A DNA stretch of 40,352 nucleotides. Origin: Thermofilum sp. NZ13. Lineage in GTDB: Archaea; Thermoproteota; Thermoprotei; Thermofilales; Thermofilaceae. This document shows positions 16,209 through 24,429 of this stretch, piece by piece. The stretch's first letter is position 1, and every line of letters starts with the position of its first letter. Location of the stretch: positions 1 to 40,352 of the forward strand of contig NDWX01000016.1 in assembly GCA_002855745.1 (NCBI GenBank), given 5' to 3'. Made by a program: the position numbers and the translations under genes. Below the pieces are notes generated by a model. It had not been told where the DNA came from, searched no databases, and saw only the letters and a program-made list of their open reading frames with translations.

Positions 16209-16883
16209 GTGCCCCGAGTTAACACGAAGCTGGTTAGCTGGGATGAGATCCTGAACTGGACTTATGAGCTCGCGCGCATGATAGAGAGGAGCGGTTGGAA
16301 GCCGGATGTTGTTGTTTCGATAGCGCGAGGGGGCTACGTGCCCGCACGCCTTCTCTGTGACTTCCTTGACGTAAACGATCTGGTCAGTGTCCAGGTTCTT
16401 CACTGGGGCAGGGCCGCAGAGATCACCGCTGTAGCCCATGTGAAGTACGGGTTTGAGGCCGATTTAAAGGGTAAGAGGGTTTTGCTAGTAGACGACATAT
16501 GCGATACCGGGGACTCTATCATCGTGGCCCGCGAGCATATAGAAAGAAAGTACTCGCCCGCGGAGCTGAGAGTGGCCGTAATGCAGTGGATCAGCAGCGT
16601 GGCTAAGATCAAGCCGGACTACTATGTCGACGAGGTTAAAGAGTGGGTATGGTACCAGTATCCCTGGACGCGTGCGGAGGACACCACTAACTTCTTCGAG
16701 AAAATAATCTCCGAAAGTACTAAATCCGGAAAAACCGAGTGGACATACAACGAGCTCGTAGAGGCTTTCAAGGATTGGTACGGGATAGATGTCGGGGAAC
16801 GGTACTACAGACTCGCACTCGAGAGACTTGCTCGAAGCGGCAGGCTGGTCGTGGAGGCAGACAGGATAAAGGTTATTCGATGA
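16209..16883 (+). CDS. Purine phosphoribosyltransferase with C-terminal winged-helix extension
   Basis: Salvages a purine base (hypoxanthine, guanine or xanthine) with PRPP to make the nucleotide. The PRPP loop is VLLVDDICDTGDS (about 95-107) and the N-terminal pyrophosphate region is SIARGGYVPARLL (about 37-49), as in archaeal XGPRT-like enzymes. The type-I core ends near residue 160. The last 60 residues (TEWTYNELVEAF.DWYG... RLARSGRLVVEADRIKVIR) look like a winged helix, unusual for a plain salvage enzyme. The GTG at 16209 gives a leaderless start. The stop overlaps the next start as ATGA, so both are co-transcribed. Exact base specificity is not readable. Confidence 0.85.
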   Translation: MPRVNTKLVSWDEILNWTYELARMIERSGWKPDVVVSIARGGYVPARLLCDFLDVNDLVSVQVLHWGRAAEITAVAHVKYGFEADLKGKRVLLVDDICDTGDSIIVAREHIERKYSPAELRVAVMQWISSVAKIKPDYYVDEVKEWVWYQYPWTRAEDTTNFFEKIISESTKSGKTEWTYNELVEAFKDWYGIDVGERYYRLALERLARSGRLVVEADRIKVIR

Positions 16884-17839
16884 GAACTCTAGAAGTAATC
16901 GTTAGTAAAGGGGTTTTTCTCGGCTATAACTCATTAAGTATCGCTTTTGACCCCCTCACGCTTCCAACGGGCAAGCCAGCCGTAACCCTCGTCTCGCACG
17001 CGCATCAGGATCATTACTCGCCGAGCGTTTTACGAAAGCTCTCCCAGAAAACCCATATACTCATGAGCCCGGCAACCAGAAGGATCATAGACCCTGCTCG
17101 CAGGCTGAAAAACATTATCGAGGTTAACCCGGGTGAAACGCTGGAAGTTGAAGGTTTAAGCATTGAGGCTTTTCACTCAGGACATATTATCGGCAGCCTC
17201 CAATTCCGAGTAGTGATCGGTGATCTGACGGTAGTGTACACGGGGGATTTTAACCTCGAGAGACGCATCGTCCTCCAGCCGGCTAAGCCCCTAAAGGGAG
17301 ACGTTGTGCTGATCGACGCGACATACGGTAGCCCTGATTACGTTTTTCCAGAAAGAAAAGAGATCTACGCTAAGATCATCTCGATTTTAAAGGAGAGAGA
17401 GGATGATGAAATCGTGTTAAAAGCAAGGAGGCTTGGTGTAGCCCAAGAGGTAACTGCTTTATTGAGCATGTCCACCCATATACCTGTCATCGTGGAGTCA
17501 GAGATCGCGAAGTACAATGAAGTATACGAGGAGTTCGGTGAGATACTCGGGCGCTACGCTATCAGCAACACACCTAAGCAGGGATTCCCCCTTGTAGCGC
17601 GACTTTCACGAAAGTTCCCGAAGAAAGTTTTCACACTATCGCTCACTGGTTGGGCGGTTAAGACGGGGGTTCCGCTGAGTAGCCACGGGGACTTCCGGCA
17701 ACTCGTAGAGTACGTGACCGCGAGTGAGCCCCAAGTGGTCATCCCTGTTTGCGGCTTCAGGAAGGAGTTTTCTGAGCACGTTAAAGAGATGCTGGGAATT
17801 ACAGCCTCTTCAGATGATAAAATTAACATACATCTGTAA
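16880..17839 (+). CDS. Metallo-beta-lactamase fold, beta-CASP-type RNA-processing exonuclease homologue
   Basis: 319 residues related to the COG1236 mRNA 3'-end processing factors (YSH1/CPSF73-like). The metal motif HAHQDH is at about residues 40-45, followed by GHIIGSLQF (about 96-104), YTGDFN (about 115-120) and a late SSHGDF (about 271-276). It is shorter than full beta-CASP nucleases and has no KH domains, so the substrate may be RNA or DNA ends. The start ATG (16880) overlaps the previous stop in ATGA. A longer frame exists upstream but lies inside the phosphoribosyltransferase gene. The pairing implies a shared role in nucleic-acid turnover and base salvage. Confidence 0.85.
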   Translation: MRTLEVIVSKGVFLGYNSLSIAFDPLTLPTGKPAVTLVSHAHQDHYSPSVLRKLSQKTHILMSPATRRIIDPARRLKNIIEVNPGETLEVEGLSIEAFHSGHIIGSLQFRVVIGDLTVVYTGDFNLERRIVLQPAKPLKGDVVLIDATYGSPDYVFPERKEIYAKIISILKEREDDEIVLKARRLGVAQEVTALLSMSTHIPVIVESEIAKYNEVYEEFGEILGRYAISNTPKQGFPLVARLSRKFPKKVFTLSLTGWAVKTGVPLSSHGDFRQLVEYVTASEPQVVIPVCGFRKEFSEHVKEMLGITASSDDKINIHL

Positions 17840-17856
17840 AAACTGCCAAAAGTTTT
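17839..17856. promoter_or_regulatory. Inverted repeat over the MTA phosphorylase promoter
   Basis: AAAACT-GCCAAA-AGTTTT, a perfect 6-base arm pair; the right arm is part of the TATA region AGTTTTATAC. The gene's GTG at 17882 lies about 27 bases after the TATA centre. Confidence 0.4.
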
Positions 17857-17881
17857 ATACGGCCTTGAGAATTGACTTCTT

Positions 17882-18682
17882 GTGTCACAAGCACCTCCTC
17901 GAGTAAAAATAGGTATAATCGGAGGATCTGGTCTTTACTCTCCAGACTTCCTCGAGAACGTCCAAGAGTACAAGATGCACACCCCCTACGGAGCCCCCTC
18001 TTCGGAAATCATGGTTGGTGAGATTAAGGGAGTAAAGGTCGCTTTTCTCCCCCGCCACGGGAAAAGGCACAGCATCCCGCCCCACATGATCAACTACCGC
18101 GCCAATATCTGGGCCCTCAAAGAGCTTGGTGTAGAGAGGCTAATCTCTGTCTCAGCGGTTGGAAGCTTACGTGAGGACTACAAACCTGGAGACTTCGTGT
18201 GTACAGACCAATTTATTGATATGACGAAGAGGCGCGAACTCACCTTCTACGACGGTCCTGTGGTCGCCCACGTATCTATGGCTGATCCATTCTGCCCGGA
18301 GCTCCGCTCGTTATGCATAGAGTCCGCTCGAAGGCTGGGTATAAGAGTACACGATAAAGGAACCTACGTGTGCATTGAGGGACCTAGATTTAGCACTCGG
18401 GCTGAGTCCAGGCTGTGGAGAAGCTTCGGTGCGGACATTATCGGGATGACGCTGGTCCCTGAAGTTAACCTAGCTCGCGAGGCCCGAATGTGCTTCCTCA
18501 ACATCGCTATGGTCACAGATTACGATGTGTGGGCTGAGAAACCTGTCACCGCTCACGAGGTGGCACGCGTCATGGCTGAGAACACTGAGAAGGTTAGGAG
18601 ACTACTGGTGGATCTCATACCTAGAATACCCGCTGAGAGACGTTGCCAGTGCGCTAGGTACCTCGACGAGGCACTCCTTTAA
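17882..18682 (+). CDS. mtnP: 5'-Methylthioadenosine phosphorylase
   Basis: Splits methylthioadenosine, left over when SAM is used for polyamines, into adenine and methylthioribose-1-phosphate. The 266 residues begin with the phosphate loop [10 protein letters not shown] (about 9-18). [19 protein letters not shown] (about 59-77) is the hallmark of MTA phosphorylases. [14 protein letters not shown] and the [10 protein letters not shown] substrate region follow. A Cys pair near the C-terminus (RRCQCARY) may form a stabilising disulfide, known in homologues from Sulfolobus and Pyrococcus. GTG 17882 is a leaderless start. Confidence 0.95.
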   Translation: MSQAPPRVKIGIIGGSGLYSPDFLENVQEYKMHTPYGAPSSEIMVGEIKGVKVAFLPRHGKRHSIPPHMINYRANIWALKELGVERLISVSAVGSLREDYKPGDFVCTDQFIDMTKRRELTFYDGPVVAHVSMADPFCPELRSLCIESARRLGIRVHDKGTYVCIEGPRFSTRAESRLWRSFGADIIGMTLVPEVNLAREARMCFLNIAMVTDYDVWAEKPVTAHEVARVMAENTEKVRRLLVDLIPRIPAERRCQCARYLDEALL

Positions 18683-18738
18683 CTCACTCGCATTAAGTTT
18701 TTTTGGCAGATGCCCTTCTTGCTGGAGGGTGATATTTG

Positions 18739-20037
18739 GTGCCCGAGTGTAGGATTCGTGACCTATCTTTGGCTGACAAAGGCAGGCTCGCCGTTGAGTG
18801 GGCTGAGCGGCAGATGCCGGTCCTAAGGCTCATAAGAGAGAGGTTTTCGCGCGAAAGCCCCTTGAAGAGAGTCAGAGTCGCCGCCTGTATGCACGTTACG
18901 AAAGAGACAGCTGTCCTCATGTTGACGCTCCGAGACGCCGGGGCTGAGGTTGCTCTTTCGGCTTCAAACCCTCTATCCACGCAGGATCACGTGGCTGCCT
19001 ACCTTGTTCAAGAAGGCATTCATGTTTACGCTTGGCGTGGCATGAGTGAGAGAGAGTACTTTGAGGCTATCGCGTCCGCGGCATCCATCGAGCCCGACAT
19101 CACTATGGATGATGGAGGAGACTTAACTGTAATGCTACATAAGATCGCTCTCGGTGAGAAGGGTGGGCTGGACTACGAGATAGGGTCTAGCATCTTAAAC
19201 CCGGGTCTTGCCAGAAGAGTACGGGGAGGCACTGAGGAGACGACCACAGGTGTTATAAGGCTAAGGGCTTTGGAGAAGGAGGGGAAACTCCTCTACCCCG
19301 TCATCGCCGTGAATGATTCACTCACTAAGTTCATGTTTGACAACAGGTTTGGAACCGGGCAGTCGTCGATCGACGGAATACTCAGAGCCACAAATATCCT
19401 GCTGGCTGGTAAGAACGTAGTCGTTGTGGGGTACGGGTGGGTTGGAAGAGGCATTGCGTGGAGAGCGCGGGGCATGGGAGCGAGGGTGACAGTAGTTGAG
19501 GTGGATCCCATAAAAGCGCTTGAAGCGTACTACGAAGGCTTCAACGTTGCGGATATGGCCACAGCAGCGACTATGGGAGACCTGTTCATCACCGCAACCG
19601 GTAATACCGACGTCGTACGAGCCGACCACTTTTTGCACATGAAGGATGGAGCTCTTCTCGCTAACGCCGGACACTTCAACGTTGAGATCTCTGTGCGCGA
19701 TCTCGAGAAGATCGCGACAGGTAAGAGGAGGATAAACGAGCACGTTGAAGAGTACACTCTACCAAACGGCAGAAGGCTTTACCTTATAGCCGAGGGCAGG
19801 CTCGTGAACCTGGCTGCCGCCGAAGGTCACCCCAGCGAGGTGATGGACCTTTCGTTCGGGAACCAGGCGTTAGCAGTTAAACTACTGGTTGAGAAAGGCA
19901 CCGGGCTGGACAAGAAGGTATACAAGCTTCCAAAGAGTATTGACCGCAAGATAGCCTCATTGAAGCTTAAGTCCTTGGGCGTGAAGATCGAGAGGCTCAC
20001 CGAGGAGCAAAGGAAGTACCTACTGAGCTGGGCTTAG
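18739..20037 (+). CDS. ahcY: S-adenosylhomocysteine hydrolase
   Basis: Reversibly hydrolyses S-adenosylhomocysteine to adenosine and homocysteine, using bound NAD. Substrate-domain motifs are [12 protein letters not shown] (about 50-61), DDGGDLT (about 129-135), EETTTGVIR and [18 protein letters not shown]. The NAD site is GYGWVGRG (about 234-241). The C-terminus [13 protein letters not shown] lacks the bacterial and eukaryotic KPDHYRY end, as archaeal enzymes do. I chose GTG 18739 because GGAGGGTGA (18724-18732) is correctly spaced for it; TTG 18736 is one codon longer. It follows mtnP but has its own TATA-like element near 18693. Confidence 0.96.
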   Translation: MPECRIRDLSLADKGRLAVEWAERQMPVLRLIRERFSRESPLKRVRVAACMHVTKETAVLMLTLRDAGAEVALSASNPLSTQDHVAAYLVQEGIHVYAWRGMSEREYFEAIASAASIEPDITMDDGGDLTVMLHKIALGEKGGLDYEIGSSILNPGLARRVRGGTEETTTGVIRLRALEKEGKLLYPVIAVNDSLTKFMFDNRFGTGQSSIDGILRATNILLAGKNVVVVGYGWVGRGIAWRARGMGARVTVVEVDPIKALEAYYEGFNVADMATAATMGDLFITATGNTDVVRADHFLHMKDGALLANAGHFNVEISVRDLEKIATGKRRINEHVEEYTLPNGRRLYLIAEGRLVNLAAAEGHPSEVMDLSFGNQALAVKLLVEKGTGLDKKVYKLPKSIDRKIASLKLKSLGVKIERLTEEQRKYLLSWA

Positions 20038-20069
20038 CCCTCTCCTTTCCGAAACCAAGTTATTGAGGT

Positions 20070-21353
20070 TTAATCTACGATATCTCCTATGAGAGCTAGC
20101 GAGGTGGCCTCCCTTATCTTCACCTTAACTGTCTCACCCAGCTTGAGATCATAGCCCCTGAGGATCACGGGCTTGTACTCGATGGTTCTACCAACAAAAT
20201 CCCCCTTTGCTGATACTGAGTTTACCAGAACGTCGGAGAGGCGTCCCACGTACTCTTTATTCACCTCGTAAGCTACTCGCAGTGATACCTCAGAGGCGAT
20301 CCTGCTTCTCTCCTTTTTCACAGGCTCTGGAACACCCTTCATAACGTATCCCTTTGTGAATGGCCTTAAGGTGTACCTGGCCACGTGGACTTTATCAAAT
20401 TTAACGTCCTCTATTAGTCTCAATGTGTTTTTAAAGGCCTCTTCGTCTTCGCCCGGAAAGCCAACTATGATATCCGTCGCCACGCTAGAAGTAAACCCGG
20501 CGGAGCGTATTCTCTGGATCAACGATTTGTACTCGCGGACGGTGTACTTGCGATTCATCAACCTTAAAACGCGATCATCTCCTGCCTGCACTGGTATGTG
20601 GAAGTACCTGTAGACCCTGCCGTCGTGCATCAAGTCTACGAGGGCGTCGAGTTGCTTGGAAAGTAACATGGGCTCCATCATTCCTATTCTGATCCTGTAC
20701 TCGCCGTCAACCTCCTCAAGTACTCTCCTCACTAGACCTGCAAGGTTCGTGCCTAGGTCGTAGCCGTACGCCGCTAGGTCCTGCCCCACCAGGTAAACTT
20801 CCTTGGCCCCCTTTCTCACTGCGTCTCTAACGGCCTCGATGATAGCTTCCACAGGGTAGCTTTTCACACCAAATCCTCTCGTCACCCATTCTATGCAGAA
20901 CGCGCAGGACCCCAGGCAACCCGACTGGACCGGTAGAACATAGGTTACTCCTCCCCGGTGCTCAGGTAGTGTGGTTCTTGCACGGGGGTAAGTTCTAAGC
21001 TCGAGAACTTGCCCGCTGTTTTGAACAACCTCTACTATCTTTTCAAGAGAATCCGGTTCTATGAGACTAGCTTCAGGCGCGATCGATAATATGGACTTTG
21101 GTCGAACATTCACAAGGCAGCCTGCAACGACCAGCTTAAAGCCCAGCTTCTTCCTCAACTCCTCCAGCTCCCTTAGCCTCCTGAACATTTTAACCTCAGT
21201 ATCACCCCTAACGGCACACGTATTTACCACAACTACGTCCGCTACCTCGGGTGACTCCACGAAGACGTGGCCGGCACGCAACAGCAACGTCCTCATTATA
21301 TCGCTCTCTCCTTTGTTGAGCCAGCATCCATAAGTCTCTATGAATACCTTCAT
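20070..21353 (-). CDS. tRNA t6A37 methylthiotransferase (CDKAL1-like radical SAM)
   Basis: Adds a methylthio group to N6-threonylcarbamoyladenosine at position 37 of tRNA, using SAM and two Fe-S clusters. The N-terminal UPF0004 domain has three cluster cysteines, in ETYGCWLNKGE, VVNTCAV and VAGCL. The radical-SAM triad is SGCLGSCAFC (about 136-145) and a C-terminal TRAM domain covers about 365-425. The 427 residues are the normal archaeal size. I start at ATG 21353, where the conserved KVFIETYGC begins. The 46-residue extension in the open frame upstream covers the promoter (TATA near 21388-21398) and is not real. Confidence 0.93.
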   Translation of the reverse strand: MKVFIETYGCWLNKGESDIMRTLLLRAGHVFVESPEVADVVVVNTCAVRGDTEVKMFRRLRELEELRKKLGFKLVVAGCLVNVRPKSILSIAPEASLIEPDSLEKIVEVVQNSGQVLELRTYPRARTTLPEHRGGVTYVLPVQSGCLGSCAFCIEWVTRGFGVKSYPVEAIIEAVRDAVRKGAKEVYLVGQDLAAYGYDLGTNLAGLVRRVLEEVDGEYRIRIGMMEPMLLSKQLDALVDLMHDGRVYRYFHIPVQAGDDRVLRLMNRKYTVREYKSLIQRIRSAGFTSSVATDIIVGFPGEDEEAFKNTLRLIEDVKFDKVHVARYTLRPFTKGYVMKGVPEPVKKERSRIASEVSLRVAYEVNKEYVGRLSDVLVNSVSAKGDFVGRTIEYKPVILRGYDLKLGETVKVKIREATSLALIGDIVD

Positions 21354-21541
21354 GTCGACGCACTTCTTGTAAGCGTTACAAAAGGCGTAATAAAAACAAC
21401 ACCTGCTCCAGAAGCTGTCCGCTTGAATATCATAAGAGGGCACTGTCGTAACCTCGCGAAGGTTTGGAGGTGAAAGAGTGCCAGGATGCATTTTTGCGAA
21501 ACTAATAAATTTCGTGTAGAAGTAAGGTGCAGGGGGTTGGC

Positions 21542-23143
21542 TTGAGTAAAGTGACCCTGAGTGCCAGATGTATCGCTCTGCTGGTTCTCACGGTACTTGC
21601 GATATCCCAGTACGCGACTTCACAGGCGATGCCTCCGGCGAAGGCCACCGTTACTGCCAGACTAGAGTACGGGTATGGTCTGGTATTCTATAGCTTAGAG
21701 CTCCAAAACCCCGTTACGTATATCTCCTTCAACCTGTCAGGCGTTACGGATAAACTGGTTTTGGGACTTGCACGGCCCCCCTCACAGCCTCCAGTAATAG
21801 GCGTTAAGGACGGGAACATAGTCTCGTTCAAGTTCCAGACTCCTGTCAGCAGAGTCAACTTCACTTTTGTGTTCAGTGCCATCAACACTACGGATCAAAA
21901 AATAGAGGTTAGCTTTCCCGTTCCGCTCAGCCCTCTAGGATACGTAACGAATGTAACAGGAGTAGCGTCGTTTGCATCAGGAGTCACCCTTAACTCCACG
22001 CTGGGAAAAGTGACGGGCTCTCAGGTTAACTACAATCTCACGGCCTCTCCGAGCTCACTGGACATCGTCAAAGGCGAGGCTCCTATTTATCAGATCCCGG
22101 TGGGGCAAATAGCGGAGCTCAACAGGACTATCCTCATAGAGCCTGGGAGATTCGTATTCCTTGACTCCATAGAGATAGTGGCACTCTCAAACTACCCAAT
22201 ATCAACGCTTTCACTGAACCTCCCGAAAGGCTACACGTTCGACGGCGCATCCGGAGTACTCGGTCCCTACCCTGCCACTTACTGGAGAACATACAATTAC
22301 TCTAACTCCACGCTTGTGATGCTGAACCTAATTTCATCTGTGCAGATGAGAGGACAACGAACGACCTTGACCTTAAGGTATCACGTGAGCCAGTCTTCAA
22401 GCATAAATGCATTCCTTGGGTGGGGGGCAACGGTCACGAATTACCGCGTTAAGGTATGCATCAGGGGAACTTTAGATCTACCGATGGAGTTTGTAGCAGA
22501 GGAAAGCGTTGAGAACGCGATGCACTGCTATTTACTTAAACCAGTCGGCCCTCTCTTCTTACCGGACACGTATCCAAGCATTCCAGTAACCGGTATTTCA
22601 CTCCAGCAACAGTCTTCAGGGTACACGGCTATTCTGTTTGTCATCTTGATTGCCGCGGTTGGAGGTGGCATCTATGCGCTTACCCGGTTGCAACACAGAC
22701 CCGTTGAGAAAGCTAAGAAAAAAGTCCTCGAGCAGACGGCTCTCCCCCGCGAATTCCTTGAGAAGCTACAAAGGAACCTCTCGCGTCGGGAAGAGCTGTT
22801 GCTTTCGACAATAGAGCACCTGCGTGGTTTAAGGGAGAGGCGGGCCGGAACAGCCAGGATTACGTCTGCGATTCGAGAATATGAGAAGAAGGACGCCTCG
22901 CTCGAAACCGAGGTTGCAAAAATTTTAGGTCAGCTTGGTGATGAGGGGCGGAGGATAGCCGCTGAACTTCAGTCAGTTAGTGCTCTCATACGAGAGAAAC
23001 TTAGTGAACTCGAGAGGACTGAAAGAGATTATAGGGTTGGAAGGCTCGAGAAGAAAGAGTATCAAGAGAGAGTCGAGAGAATTGATATCGAGCTTCGGAA
23101 GCTCTCGCAGAGGTTCAGGGAAATTTCCGATAGGTTCTCTTAG
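21542..23143 (+). CDS. Surface-exposed membrane protein with cytoplasmic coiled coil
   Basis: 533 residues, family not recognised. A signal peptide (hydrophobic about 9-26, then QYATSQA) precedes a 330-residue beta-rich outer domain with more than ten N-glycosylation sequons (NLS, NFT, NTT, NVT, NST, NLT, NRT, NYS, NST). One membrane span lies near 361-380 (YTAILFVILIAAVGGGIYAL), then a basic stop-transfer and about 150 residues of charged coiled coil. TTG 21542 follows AGGGGGT; GTG 21527 is possible but lies upstream of the start predicted from the TATA at 21503-21510. It is divergent from the methylthiotransferase. The layout suggests an envelope scaffold or sensor. Confidence 0.75.
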   Translation: MSKVTLSARCIALLVLTVLAISQYATSQAMPPAKATVTARLEYGYGLVFYSLELQNPVTYISFNLSGVTDKLVLGLARPPSQPPVIGVKDGNIVSFKFQTPVSRVNFTFVFSAINTTDQKIEVSFPVPLSPLGYVTNVTGVASFASGVTLNSTLGKVTGSQVNYNLTASPSSLDIVKGEAPIYQIPVGQIAELNRTILIEPGRFVFLDSIEIVALSNYPISTLSLNLPKGYTFDGASGVLGPYPATYWRTYNYSNSTLVMLNLISSVQMRGQRTTLTLRYHVSQSSSINAFLGWGATVTNYRVKVCIRGTLDLPMEFVAEESVENAMHCYLLKPVGPLFLPDTYPSIPVTGISLQQQSSGYTAILFVILIAAVGGGIYALTRLQHRPVEKAKKKVLEQTALPREFLEKLQRNLSRREELLLSTIEHLRGLRERRAGTARITSAIREYEKKDASLETEVAKILGQLGDEGRRIAAELQSVSALIREKLSELERTERDYRVGRLEKKEYQERVERIDIELRKLSQRFREISDRFS

Positions 23144-23352
23144 AGCTCTTTCTTCGTATATTTTAAGACCCACGTAGCAATGGCGCTTTTTCAGTTTTTC
23201 CCTTGTCTCCTCCCGTGTCCGGCCCGCGCATTCCCTGTACCATGAAGGCTTGGAGAGGAGGTTGTGGGAGGGGGTTCGAGCAAAGCCTTCGCGGCTACTC
23301 TCCTACCGGTCATAGCATCTGTGAACGCTTATAACCCCCCTAGCGCTTAGCC

Positions 23353-23557
23353 ATGATTGTCGGGTTTAGTGGGGAGGTGTGGGAGAGTGCGGCAAGGTGG
23401 CTTGAGCTCACTGGCCTCGTTAGGACGCTGTGGCGCCTAAGGGAGCTGAAGCCGCTCAGCAAGGCCTTCGCCACGAGGAACACCAGGCACACCGCATAGG
23501 GGCTGGAGAGGTAGCGTCGCACGGGCTTCGTGAAAGGGGCGTTGGTCGGCAATGGCG
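23353..23557 (+). pseudogene. Winged-helix gene remnant of E2
   Basis: ATG 23353 begins a sequence matching the E1 regulator: EVWES.ARWLELTGL, then TLWRLRE.KPLS.AF.TRNTRH. It is interrupted by TAG after 48 codons and again 5 codons later. The frame continues through VGN and then runs straight into the TnpB-like remnant, so the wing and C-terminus are gone. Confidence 0.85.
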
Positions 23558-24356
23558 AGATATTGCACGGCGCAATCAATGCCCTTGTGGTGCTCGACGC
23601 CTCGAGGGGGCGAGTTCTGCGTTCCGAGTGCCGGCATCTCGATGAGGCTGAAGTCCCCGCTGGCCAGGACTGTGCTCGAGGACTTGGAGCGATTCGACAG
23701 CATTAAGCTCACGTTGAAGCTCACTGCAAGGGGGTTGAGGCTAGTGGCGCACCGCGTGGTTAAGCCTCCGAATACGACTCTGCTGAGGCTCCTTGCGGCC
23801 ATTATGACCAGCTACTCCGAGTTGGGTAAATGGAATGGAGCCTTCCAGAGGTTCAAGGAAGAGAGGCATCGAAGAGCTGCAGAGAACAGGCTACGCTGTA
23901 GAGGAGGCGCTGAGGATCACTAAGAGGCTGAGAGCGAAGGTGATCCTGATGCCGGAGCGCGCCGAGAGGGTTGCGAGTCAGGCGTCGAGGAAGGTTCAAA
24001 GGGTGAACGACGATTGGATTAGAGGCGTGCTCCGGGAGCTACGGAACCTGGTCAGGAGGCGGAGGGGCCAGGGCTACACCGTCGTAATTGTAGCAGATGT
24101 GCTCCGGGCAGGGAGCCTAGGGGAGCAAAGCTACGGCGACCCCTGTTGATGGTCGCGGAGAGACTTGAGAAACTAGCACTCTATGATGGAGCGAGGCGGT
24201 TCCAGCCGCACGGCAATTTCTCTTGGAAGCAGTGCCCCGTTTGCGGAGCATGTGGGGTAGAGCTGGGGAAGCGGTGGTAGCGCTTCCCCAGCTGCAACAT
24301 AACTCACAGCAGAGACTGGGAGCCTGCGTTAACGCGGCGAAGCTCTTTCTAAAAAG
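23558..24356 (+). pseudogene. TnpB-like gene remnant of E2
   Basis: It starts at the equivalent of E1 residue about 124 (LHGA...VVLDASRG) and shifts frame near 23608, near 23870 and again near 24115. The RuvC-I segment with its Asp is deleted: HRVVK joins PPNTTLLRLLAA directly. RuvC-II reads VVIVADVLRAGS, again Ala-Asp where TnpB has Glu-Asp. The zinc ribbon begins CPVCG, then has a stop after GKRW, and the last motif is degraded to THSRDW. A functional product is impossible. Confidence 0.85.
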
Positions 24357-24429
24357 CCCCCAAAAGGGGATCCATGACCCCGCTAGAGGGCTCTCAGAAA
24401 AGTGAGGAGGGCGGATGAGACAGGCGCAG

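Larger units (their letters stand above)
23173..24427 (+). mobile_element. Element E2: decayed relative of E1
   Basis: Homologous to E1 from CGTAGCAATG at the left to CAGGCGC at the right, but half its length. The winged-helix gene is stopped twice and joined to the middle of the TnpB-like gene at AATGGCG (23551-23557), which deletes the palindrome, promoter and folded leader. A second, in-frame deletion removes the RuvC-I region. The promoter TATA (23328-23335) and the terminal hairpin with its tail are the best preserved parts. The right end lies 2 bases before the convergent EF-2 stop codon (24430-24432). The left end lies 29 bases after the membrane-protein stop. Confidence 0.75.

Noticed and set aside
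16739-16879. Upstream extension of the beta-lactamase-fold frame
   Set aside because: It lies wholly inside the phosphoribosyltransferase gene; ATG 16880 in the ATGA overlap fits the start of the fold.
21354-21491. 46-codon N-terminal extension of the methylthiotransferase
   Set aside because: It covers the TATA region and has no similarity to the UPF0004 domain, which starts at KVFIETYGC.
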